DNA from: Bacteroidota bacterium | GTDB taxonomy: Bacteria > Bacteroidota > Bacteroidia > AKYH767-A > OLB10 | NCBI GenBank assembly: GCA_016713445.1 | Contig: JADJPB010000020.1 | Coordinates: 1 to 64,000, forward strand | Direction: 5' to 3' | DNA: 64,000 nt | Shown here: piece after piece, positions 29,401 through 36,498 of the stretch | Position numbering within the stretch: the stretch's first letter is position 1 | Layout: each line of letters begins with the position of its first letter | Position numbers and translations under genes: made by a program | Notes under the pieces: model-generated | What the model was told of the DNA's origin: nothing | What the model saw: the letters and a program-made list of their open reading frames with translations, nothing else | The model's database searches: none

Positions 29401-31176
29401 GAAATTACTAAATGAAAAAGAATTAGTTCCAATAGAAAACATTTTCCCTGTATCGGCAGCGGTTTGTATGTTTTGCAAAATATTATTTCTAAGATATACT
29501 TTAGGATTTCCATCGCCGTATGCAAATGCAAAAGAAGGTGATTGAGCGTTCAACCGATTTCCATTCATTGAAACCGTATTAAAATCGATGTAGCCATTAC
29601 TTCCACCTCCATAAAAAATTCCAGCACTAAAATCATCATGCTGAGAATTTGACAAAACACCATTAATCATATTATGCTTTACAAAGAAATTTCCCGAAGT
29701 CACTTTATTAATAACCACACCAAATGTTGAATATCCGTTAGGATGCAACTGTGTAACTGCATCGATTGCATTACCCACAACTTGCGCCCCGATGACATTA
29801 TCCCCTGTAAAAACTGTTGAGGTTCCGCTCGGAATAACTCCTAAAGCAATTCCGACTGCGGATCCAGTAAAACCATTAGTCCCATCATGCCGAATTACGC
29901 GAATTTTGTTACCGATAATTACAGGAGTTGTTTCATAACGACAAAATATTCCTGCTGCTGTAATGTAAGAAGGAATATCATCATTCATTAAATTTCCACT
30001 AATAAGTGTATTATTATTTCTGTTGGTTGCACTACCACCGGCTGAATAAATTCCATATTGAACATTTGAAATTCGATTATTAAAAAATGTATTATTATCA
30101 TTATCGTCTCCATTGCTGGTTAAAAAAATTCCACTACCTCCGCTAAAAATCCCAAAAAGAGTTCCGGTTGTAGTAAGAGTAGACGTTCCAATTAAACGTA
30201 CGTGTTGAATTGTATTATTGGAGGCACCCTGTCCGATGCCCAAGCTATTGATACTAATAATAGCAGAATTCGAAGCTGTAGTAAAATTAAGAATTGTTAA
30301 ATCCTGATTTTGCACTCCGGACATTCCTGTATTGGATCCATTAATAGTGACGTAATCGGCAGAGTAAAGGCGAATGATACCTAAACTACTATTTCCGGAA
30401 ATTACAGGTTGAACTCCTGCTTTAGGTTGTAAAGTAAATGTAGCACTCGGGCCGGCTCCTAAAATTTCATTAATCACTATTGGAAAAGATTCAGACGAAG
30501 CGTACAAAACATCTTCCAATTCAAAAACAACTGAACATGAAATACCCACCGCATTTAATCTTGCTGTTGCATTACTTATTGAATTAAAAGGAAAAGGTTG
30601 TGCATTCCCGATAGTATAAGTTCCGCATAAGGGATCCATTACTGAAATTGTTCCTTGAATACCATCATTAGAAACATTTTCATCCAGTGGCAATTCAGAA
30701 ATAGCTTGAATTGTATAAACATCAACGGCAGATAAATTAGTAATCGGAAAATCTACGATAACGCTAGCTCCTGGAGGCAAAGTGGCAATGAATTCTATTT
30801 GATCATAAACAACAATAAAGGAAGAATTAACAATTCGATAGCGAACTTGAATACTCGTTTGTGTTAATGTTCCCACGTTTGTAAAACTTGCACGAGGAAT
30901 AAAATTCGCCAATGTAGAAACTACATCACCTGACACAGGATTAATCATTGCAGTAGCTTGGATATCCTTTGAAAATGCCAATAAAGACTTTTCCGCTTTA
31001 ACCGCAGCTTTTTTAGTATTATTTAAAACACTTCTTGGCGCGGACTTAGAACTTGAAGTGCCAAGAATTAAGATAAAAAATAATAAGGTAATTACCTTAT
31101 ACAACAAGCCGCAAAAAAATATTTTTATTCCGCGACAACCAAGAGTACAACTTGATAAGGATAGCAGTGATTTCAT
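23461..31176 (-). CDS. Giant secreted protein (2571 residues) with beta-helix, propellers and Ig-like repeats
   Basis: An intact 7.7 kb gene. Domains: a hydrophobic export signal (VITLLFFILILGTSSS, about residues 28-45); a CARDB-like domain to about residue 180; a right-handed beta-helix region (about 185-700); two Ig-like repeats (GTYTVTVTETACTS); and seven propeller repeats of about 58 residues (about 830-1240) ending in LW, VW, DW or QW. More Ig-like units follow. Then come two arrays of a different repeat (GHPAVVYN, RALDxxGxxWGxP), about 1528-1870 and 2038-2390. The last 100 residues are the LKxFIEGFY module. No T9SS sorting domain follows. It is probably a cell-surface adhesin or matrix protein; the ligand is unknown. 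Confidence 0.85.
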   Translation of the reverse strand: MKSLLSLSSCTLGCRGIKIFFCGLLYKVITLLFFILILGTSSSKSAPRSVLNNTKKAAVKAEKSLLAFSKDIQATAMINPVSGDVVSTLANFIPRASFTNVGTLTQTSIQVRYRIVNSSFIVVYDQIEFIATLPPGASVIVDFPITNLSAVDVYTIQAISELPLDENVSNDGIQGTISVMDPLCGTYTIGNAQPFPFNSISNATARLNAVGISCSVVFELEDVLYASSESFPIVINEILGAGPSATFTLQPKAGVQPVISGNSSLGIIRLYSADYVTINGSNTGMSGVQNQDLTILNFTTASNSAIISINSLGIGQGASNNTIQHVRLIGTSTLTTTGTLFGIFSGGSGIFLTSNGDDNDNNTFFNNRISNVQYGIYSAGGSATNRNNNTLISGNLMNDDIPSYITAAGIFCRYETTPVIIGNKIRVIRHDGTNGFTGSAVGIALGVIPSGTSTVFTGDNVIGAQVVGNAIDAVTQLHPNGYSTFGVVINKVTSGNFFVKHNMINGVLSNSQHDDFSAGIFYGGGSNGYIDFNTVSMNGNRLNAQSPSFAFAYGDGNPKVYLRNNILQNIQTAADTGKMFSIGTNSFSFSNFVSGPNNLNVGATASFIARSSGLVATGIDQLTLANWQSLTSQDLSSFTQLPIFVSSSDLHLTFANTAWNNTGIHLGAEVDFDNETRCNPPDIGADEFGWEQYMLLGSLILCPGESVTLTMSGGSTYLWGTGETTPSVTYYYAGNYSVVVDGCYTLDPIVVSTGVAPTATIIPSGPTTFCAGETVSLTASGGTSYLWSNGETSASITTGVAGTYTVTVTETACTSSQNVLVTVTGSSYIEPNLNLQKCLGGSEGDFAKKIVKTSDGGFVMVGSSRSSDFDVTGNYGLFDVWVVKTDFYGNIQWQRNFGGSGDDAGNCIIQTLDGGYLIAGKTNSTDGDITSAYGAIDMWVVKLNAAGILLWQNSFGGSSFDEANSILENTDGTVYVLGRTSSSDGQISTPLGFSDIWLVKLSSSGTLLWEKTYGGSGSDIGEKIIRASDNNCFIYGETNSSDGNVTGVHGVLTDIWIFKINNVGAIVWQKVLGGTSTEYAMDANRTSDGGLILTGLTRSNDGDVSGNHGNEDVWVVKLNSMGIMDWQNCYGGSSWDNGEGIIQTSDGGYLVNCLANSNDGQVGLNLGYADTWVLKLDGSGFIQWSKILGGSTYGGDSGIDLIENSNGSYTLLNSSASNDGDVIGHKGLADFWLVNLSNATISPSGSVTICDGVPLVLTASTGSSYLWSTGETTQSIIAPAGLYSVIVNGCFHSDTVTVEIGIAPVVTFNPPSPANLCGGSALEITVSGGIEYLWSTGATSSSIVTTSSGTFSVTVSNAECSINENYTVVDQPIPYAGFYTFISELCLEDIPIDLIPYTTGGAFTGAGVTGNTFDPAMAGLGTHRIVYTLSNGICTDSSVVYLDVKQEGDASFTILDPIVCLNESPIDLNPTNQAGMFYGPGVFGSTFDPAFAGVGGPYSITHIVYPTSAQWSMQNTLASGFYNGVFSSMKIVEGHPAVVYNNNSGSGSSPLYCRALDSLGTTWGVPVGIDAPTFGGFCTRLHIVDGFPAVVYTEGNTGITTFKFCRALDAFGNTWGTPIVLASGAQNALGPYDACSFQLVNGIPAVSYCLASGVYYVQANSPDGSSWGSPQLVGVIPGMVRSLDLIVTNNNPGIVYNIPVASTFEMYYTYAMGSAWSVPAFIDFTDDRYISGAVAHNKPSVAYVGNTGQLWYKQAADVLGSNWLGSTMHLHTTPLSSYYQFRLENIRNKPSILYAVKPQFPIGVGNIELYFDESIDEDGNNWGASEWVSSWNTSQPDQAYFRPSILEVMGKPAVTYYQEELEELKYLRLGMGTCGAMLSQEISVAEPPDASFGGLLPEYCLGDPSSTLTPETAGGVFNGNGMSGSVFSPGTAGYHEISYTVDDNGCASTSSHYTMVLPNSDAGFSGLPANGCVGQGPILLTPNNPLATFSGTGVSGSSFDPSLLSAGTYTVQCDAPAMLGNWSSSIIPAAGLKGYSSDMEIVQGHPSAVSRNVSGYLSFIRALDLEGISWGTPVLLNNFSSVEPNIIMVNNHPAVFYCSSNGGNVELYYQRALDPLGASWGIPQLLLTGTPDPFPVSSLSDCKAFVLDGRPFVLFDIGDGLTTMHAYDEDGNWWGLPYLLHTGNHDNIDLSIINGQPVAAFMHRTGYLNGGLCELFYQRATDYISNLWQAPSSLATNIHPTPGLSLQLVEGNPAVAFLDQNNDIAYLRASDDLGSIWPLPNVLLPMLDANSFLDLQIVNGKPTLAAAHYDFYSGVFHAQLSYFTSTDLYGNMWNSPMPIESWINGGYTHPDVSLSIVQGMPAILYNDAVSDNLKYTRLNPSTCASSTTQDITINPPSSFTITNSGSNPFCTGTSLILTAQSGTNYLWSNSETTQSISVYSDGEYSVKVDECALSDTLHLESSYCTQMINLKLFIEGFYIGSGLMSAVIDPINFPLICDSVTVELVDSADYSVVGMVKDVIQTNGTGAFNFSGLLPMHRYYVVVKHRNSIETWSKYSFLFRDPSKSIDFSNY

Positions 31177-31210
31177 AATAAAGTTAGGTTAGGTTCAACA
31201 TTACTTAAGC

Positions 31211-31218
31211 CAAAACTA
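31211..31218 (-). promoter_or_regulatory. Promoter -7 box of the giant secreted protein
   Basis: The minus strand reads TAGTTTTG, an exact TAnnTTTG match, 34 bases before the ATG at 31176. The same octamer precedes the M43 protease gene. Confidence 0.5.
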
Positions 31219-31485
31219 CAAATCAGGAAGTTCACATGCAAGATTCAAAAATTCACTAAATTCTCTATATCAATAAGTTACAAGGCTCTGCGACTGTGTA
31301 ATCAACCAAATACTTAGTAATTATACAAGAATCCTATAGTAAACTAACCGAATTCTAAAAACCCAAATATTTCCCTAAATTTATTAGAAAATTTAGTCTT
31401 ACTTTGTAATACATACTACTAAAAGTGAATCCACAATTGAATAATTTCAGCTTAAAACTTTTGTCTATCTCCAAATAGTAACATG

Positions 31486-31493
31486 TAGTTTCG
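31486..31493 (+). promoter_or_regulatory. Promoter -7 box (TAnnTTCG variant) of the TPR sensor kinase
   Basis: TAGTTTCG lies 10 bases before ATG 31504, with a TTG about 22 bases upstream. Confidence 0.35.
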
Positions 31494-31503
31494 AAAAAAT
31501 CAG

Positions 31504-33847
31504 ATGATTCAACTCTTTAATCATATCAAAAGGAAAGTGTTTACGATTGAATTGTTAATTCCTCGGTTGATTATCCTTTTTACATTAATTCTATCTGCAC
31601 CTCGGGCCGGAATTGCTCAAGAAACAAACTGGGACAATAAATTAAACTCCATTTTAAATTCAGGAATTCATGATAGTTTAATTGCTCAACAGTTAGGAGA
31701 CGTAGCATATGAGTTAACAATTCAAAGGAAATTAACTGATGCTGATAAATTTATAGCCTCACAAAAAAAAGCAGCTTTACAAAGTGGTAATAAATCACAA
31801 ATTGCTTACTCCATTTATACATCTACCGTTCGGTTCTACAATTTAAGTAGCAGTGACACCCTTTTACAAAAACTACAATATGCTTTAACACTATCGGACC
31901 AGGGAAGTAATTTACTTATTCGCATAAAAATTTATCGTTTGCTCGCACAATTTTATGAATCCAATTCAAGGATTGAAGAAGCGAAAAATATTATCAACAG
32001 TGCCTTAAAATATGCTGAAATCTATAAAGATAAAAATGAAATTGCTAAAGTAAATTTAATTTTTGGAATCGTTTTAAATAGATTAGATGATCACAAAGGA
32101 GCATTGGACAAATATTATTCTGCCATTGAATACCTAGAAAAATCAAATGAATATCGAAGTCTGGCAGTAGCCTATAATTCTGTTGGGAATATTCTCTTTA
32201 AAATTAAAGATTACGAAAAGGCTAAATTATATTACAATAAGAATCTCATTCATTGTCAAAAAAACTATTCTCCCTATTTGCCAACCGCATATCTTGGGCT
32301 AGCCACATTGCACTACACTCATCAAAATCTAGATAGTGCACTTTGGTATTATGATAAATCTGATTCCGTCATGCAAATATATTCGGATCATACGCGATTA
32401 CATGTAGTTTACACTAACAAAGCAACAATTTATCAGCAATTGAACGAGATGGATTCTGCGGATGTGTACCATCGAAAAACGATTGCCTTGGCTGAAAAAA
32501 TGAAAAAATTGGGCATCTCGGAATTTTATATGCGAACTATTCCTCTTTCCTACTAAAAAATCGGAAATGGACTCTGCCATGAAAGCGATCAATAAGGCGC
32601 TTGAATTATCTGCGGAAGAAAAAGATGAAGTAGGCATTGCGATCGAATTAAAGCAGAAAGCTGAAATCTATTTTGCAATGGGAAATTTCAATGAAGCTGC
32701 CAACTACTATAATCTTACGATTAATTATAAAGACAGCATAGCTATTGAAGAAAAGAAACGTGAAACGAGTCGACTCATTGAGGAATATGAAAGTGCGAAG
32801 AAACAAAATGAAATAAGTACATTACAAAATGAAAAGCGTATTCAACAGCTTGAGATTGAAAAACAACAAGCGATCATTCGCGGAAACTTAGAATCTTATA
32901 GGCAAAAACAATCCGAAATTGATTTACTTAACAAGGAGAATATTATTAGTTCATTAAATCTGCAAAACAAAAAAGATGAACTTAATCGAAAAACGATTGA
33001 AGCCGCTTCAAAAGAACTTGCTTTAAACTTAAGTACGCAACGTGAAAAGTTAAAAGAAAGAGAGATAATAAATCAAAAAAACACTAAAAATATAATTATT
33101 TATGGGTCATTGCTTACCCTATTTCTGCTTGGAATATTGTTTAATCAATACCGACAATCGCAAAGGAGAAAAGCTGAAGCAGAAACAAGAGACCTTCAAC
33201 ATCAATTAAGTGAAATGAAGATTGAAGCATTACGTGCACAAATGAATCCTCATTTTATATTCAATGCACTCAACAGCGTTAACAGGTATATCATCCGAAG
33301 TGACGTAGAAACTGCAAGCGAATATTTAGTAAAATTTTCAAAGTTAATGCGGTTAGTTCTTGAAAATTCTAAATCAAGTTTAGTATCCTTACACAATGAA
33401 ATTGAAGCTCTTCGTCTTTATATCGAGCTTGAGCAATTGCGCTTTGATAATAAATTTTCATTTACAATAAATATAAATGAGTCGATAGACAAAGATACCA
33501 CCAGTATTCCTCCGTTAATACTACAACCTTATGTAGAAAATGCAATATGGCATGGCTTGATGAACAAGAGTTCCAGCGGGAAAGTTGATATAACTATTAA
33601 TAAGATTGGTCACAATCAATTAAAGTGTATTATTCAAGATGACGGAATAGGCAGAAAAAAAGCAAATCAGTTTAAAAGTGAAACATTGGGTTCTCAAAGA
33701 TCTTTTGGTACCGAAATCACCAAAGAACGAATAAAGCTCTTGAATGGAAGTGATCAAAATTTTAAAATTATTGATTTAATTGATGAAAATAGTCAGCCAT
33801 TAGGTACACGAATAGAAATAATTCTTAATACCTTTAGTATTAAATAA
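31504..33847 (+). CDS. TPR-containing LytS-type sensor histidine kinase (frameshifted)
   Basis: A membrane sensor kinase. An N-terminal signal (LIPRLIILFTLILSAPRAG) is followed by at least six TPR units (for example YNSVGNILFKIKDYEKAKLY) that should lie in the periplasm. A one-frame break near 32550 joins to the second piece (32567-33847), which ends the TPRs and adds a coiled coil, one membrane helix (IIIYGSLLTLFLLGILF) and the His_kinase domain. MNPHFIFNALNSVNRYII holds the phospho-accepting His; DDGIGRKKA and GTRIEIIL are ATP-binding motifs. Total is about 780 residues. The response regulator follows 15 bases later, so they form one two-component operon. Confidence 0.88.
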
Positions 33848-33862
33848 ACTTACGATAAAATT

Positions 33863-34609
33863 ATGATTCGATCGATACTAGTTGATGATGAAGTTTCGTG
33901 TACAGACATTCTACAGTGGCAATTGAGCAAATATTGTACTCAAGTAGAAATTGTAGGAATATATAACGATACGCTGGAAGCACTTAATCAAATCACGACA
34001 ATTCAACCCGAGCTGGTATTTCTAGATATTGAAATGCCTGGAATGAACGCATTTGAACTGCTTGAAAAGCTCAAACCCATCCCATTCGATATTATTTTCA
34101 TTACAGCATATAATCAATTTGCGGTACAGGCATTTAAAGAAAATGCTATCGATTATTTATTAAAACCCATAGAAAAATCTGACTTAGTATTTGCTGTAGA
34201 TAAAGTTTATAAAAAGCAAGCCACGAATACAACAGAAAGAATTGATGCATTATTAAAATTATTTAAGGTTCAACTAGAAGCGAACAAGAGAATCGCATTA
34301 CCTACCAACAATGGAATAAGTTTCATCGACGTAGAACAAATTGTTCATTGCGTAAGCGACAACAACTACACTTTTGTTCATTTAGCCAATGGTTCACGAG
34401 TACTTATTACAAAAACGTTAAAGCAAATTGAAGAATCATTGATCACTTATCCTTTCTATCGTGTTCATCAATCTCATCTTGTCAACCTTAATCATATTAT
34501 TAAATTTGTAAAAGATCAGGGTGGCTTTTTACTAATGAGTGATAATTCAACAATTACCGTTGCTCGACAAAGAAAAGAAGGATTGATGGAACTTTTTTCG
34601 AAACTCTAA
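33863..34609 (+). CDS. LytTR-family response regulator
   Basis: A 248-residue regulator. The receiver domain spans about residues 1-118 (ILVDDEVSC, then VFLDIEMPGMNAFEL with phospho-Asp near residue 54, and the Lys in YLLKPIEKSD). The LytTR DNA-binding domain spans about residues 143-245 (ISFIDVEQIVHCVSDNNYTF, TKTLKQIEESL, FYRVHQSHLVN). It is the partner of the TPR sensor kinase just upstream. The target genes cannot be read here; LytTR regulators often act on nearby envelope or surface genes. The gene is intact. Confidence 0.93.
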   Translation: MIRSILVDDEVSCTDILQWQLSKYCTQVEIVGIYNDTLEALNQITTIQPELVFLDIEMPGMNAFELLEKLKPIPFDIIFITAYNQFAVQAFKENAIDYLLKPIEKSDLVFAVDKVYKKQATNTTERIDALLKLFKVQLEANKRIALPTNNGISFIDVEQIVHCVSDNNYTFVHLANGSRVLITKTLKQIEESLITYPFYRVHQSHLVNLNHIIKFVKDQGGFLLMSDNSTITVARQRKEGLMELFSKL

Positions 34610-34676
34610 TCAAAAAGTACAATTTACAATAGAATATCAGTAAATCGATAAAATGATAATTTAGAATTTTAGGTTT

Positions 34677-35357
34677 TCAATTTATCATTGCTAATATTTT
34701 CAATAGTTCGTCTTCATCAACAACGAATTTCCCATTTCGCAAGTTTTCTTCTAAGATTCCTGCTGTATGAATTTCTGTTGGACTACATAATTTTAAAATA
34801 GTTTGAAGATTTCCAGATCGAATTCCACCCCCTGGTAAAATTGTTATTTCTCCTTTCACATATTCCATCATCTGTACAATTCTGTTTCGTCCTTCGTCTG
34901 CTGTTCTTCCATCACCAGAAGTAAGTACACGAGCACAGCCATACTTTAATAAAATATCGAGACCTAATTTCCAATCAAGAATTTGATCAAAGGCACGATG
35001 AAATGTAAAGGGTAAAGGTTGACATACATTTAAAAATTGACCTAATTGTTTTTTATTGATTGTTTGATCTTCGCTCATAAATCCGCTGACAAAACCATCA
35101 GCACCCAATTCTATAAACTTTTCTACATTTTGCAACATTCTTTCAAACTCATCATCAGAATAAACAAATGAACGGGGTCGAGGTCGAATCATTACAAAAA
35201 TATCATTGTGAAATAGTTTACGAGCTTCGTTAAAAAAACTCAATGATGGCGTGATGCCTCCAATGCTATAATCTTCACACAACTCAAGTCGATCCACTCC
35301 TGCTTTAACTGCAATGTGTACAGATTCAATATTGAATGTAGCAAGTTCTAGAAGCAT
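34677..35357 (-). CDS. cutC: CutC family TIM-barrel protein
   Basis: A 226-residue cytoplasmic TIM-barrel protein (MLLELATFNIESVHIAVKAG, DRLELCEDYSIGGITPS, MIRPRPRSFVYSDDEF, FTFHRAFDQ, ILPGGGIRSGN), an excellent match to CutC along its full length. The family was named for copper homeostasis, but the evidence for that is weak. Here it is the last gene of a minus-strand glycan-breakdown operon, and it stands next to a glycosylasparaginase. Its position suggests an enzymatic role in sugar or amino-sugar metabolism. A truncated relative lies at 23084-23316. Confidence 0.9.
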   Translation of the reverse strand: MLLELATFNIESVHIAVKAGVDRLELCEDYSIGGITPSLSFFNEARKLFHNDIFVMIRPRPRSFVYSDDEFERMLQNVEKFIELGADGFVSGFMSEDQTINKKQLGQFLNVCQPLPFTFHRAFDQILDWKLGLDILLKYGCARVLTSGDGRTADEGRNRIVQMMEYVKGEITILPGGGIRSGNLQTILKLCSPTEIHTAGILEENLRNGKFVVDEDELLKILAMIN

Positions 35358-35437
35358 CTACTTTTCATATTGGAATTATTTAGCCAGGATGATATAGGGG
35401 AACGCAGATAAATCGGATTATTAGGATTAGCGCAGAT
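35358..35437. repeat. CGCAGAT-type intergenic repeat remnant
   Basis: About 35399-35442 contains AACGCAGATAAAT and GCGCAGATTTAA, a short direct repeat of the CGCAGAT type common between genes in some Bacteroidota genomes. It separates cutC from the glycosylasparaginase. Confidence 0.4.
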
Positions 35438-36448
35438 TTAATTCTTCAGTAAAAATTCAGCATCTTTCACTACATCCACTCCTTCGCCAATACGGTAACA
35501 ATAATTAAATCCTTCGCGTAAAGCAAAAGCACCCATCTCTCCGCTCTTATTCACTGCGATGAATCCAATTTGCATATCGTTCAAATTATTCTTACGCAAT
35601 TTATACATACGTTCTACTGCTATTTGACAAGCTTCCCTTGGAGATTTTCCGTAGCGCATTTCTTCCACACCAGTATGCGAACCACAAATACGAATTACTT
35701 CCTCACCTACACCTGTAGCGGTCGCAGCTCCAACTTCATTATCAACAAATAGACCTGCTCCAATAATCGGCGAATCACCCACTCTACCTTTCATTTTAAA
35801 TGCCATTCCACTCGTAGAACATGCGCCCGACAAATTTCCATTTACATCCATGGCGAGCATTCCGATGGTATCATGGTTGTCGATAGAACCAGGTGCGCGT
35901 TTTTCTTTCATATGCTTCATGGTTTCCATCGGATTGTATTTACTTGACTTCAACCACTCCTTCCAAATTTTCTCTGAATTAGGTGTCAATAAATTTTCTT
36001 TCTTAAAACCCTGCTGTAAAGCAAACGCATATGCCCCTTCGCCCACCAAAACGACGTGCGGTGTTTTCTCCATTACCAATCGAGCGACTGAAACGGGATG
36101 TATAATATTTTCAATACACATCACCGATCCACATCCACCTAATTCATCCATGATGCATGCATCTAAAGTAACACGACCATCTCTGTCTGGCAATCCACCA
36201 TAACCCACACTTGTATCTTCAGGATCAGCTTCAGTAACCATAACGCCTTTTTCAATAGCGTCAATTGCGCGACCTGATTTAGATAATATTTCCCAAGCAG
36301 CTTTATTTGCTTTCACATTAGGCGCCCAAGTAGAAATGACCAAGGGCAACTTTACTTCTAATTTAGATTTTGCATTTAATTGTTGCGCCAATAAAATAGC
36401 GCCTGTTGATAATACAGAGTGACGAAGGAACTTTCTGCGATTGATCAT
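35438..36448 (-). CDS. Tat-exported N4-(beta-N-acetylglucosaminyl)-L-asparaginase
   Basis: This Ntn hydrolase cleaves the GlcNAc-Asn bond, the last step of N-glycan removal. ATG 36448 opens a twin-arginine signal (INRRKFLRHSVLSTGAILLA), so the enzyme should be folded and then exported. HDTIGMLAMD, near residue 192, contains the Thr that becomes the nucleophile after autocleavage. GACSTSGMAFKMKGRVGDSP and GAATATGVGEEVIR are the conserved substrate-site segments. Length of about 336 residues is typical. An ATG five codons upstream (36463) is possible but the Tat motif favours 36448. It lies 35-50 bases after the GH92 gene in the same operon. Confidence 0.92.
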   Translation of the reverse strand: MINRRKFLRHSVLSTGAILLAQQLNAKSKLEVKLPLVISTWAPNVKANKAAWEILSKSGRAIDAIEKGVMVTEADPEDTSVGYGGLPDRDGRVTLDACIMDELGGCGSVMCIENIIHPVSVARLVMEKTPHVVLVGEGAYAFALQQGFKKENLLTPNSEKIWKEWLKSSKYNPMETMKHMKEKRAPGSIDNHDTIGMLAMDVNGNLSGACSTSGMAFKMKGRVGDSPIIGAGLFVDNEVGAATATGVGEEVIRICGSHTGVEEMRYGKSPREACQIAVERMYKLRKNNLNDMQIGFIAVNKSGEMGAFALREGFNYCYRIGEGVDVVKDAEFLLKN

Positions 36449-36498
36449 ATAATAATTTTGCAATGTAATGGTACTATAATAACTACAGTTAAAGAAAT

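Larger units (their letters stand above)
31177..31503. other. Divergent promoter region
   Basis: No gene. It lies between the divergent giant-protein gene and the TPR sensor kinase and holds a promoter box for each, at 31211-31218 (minus) and 31486-31493 (plus). Confidence 0.5.

Noticed and set aside
34677..35357. A copper-resistance role for CutC
   Set aside because: No copper transporter or regulator lies nearby, and the operon is one of glycan breakdown.
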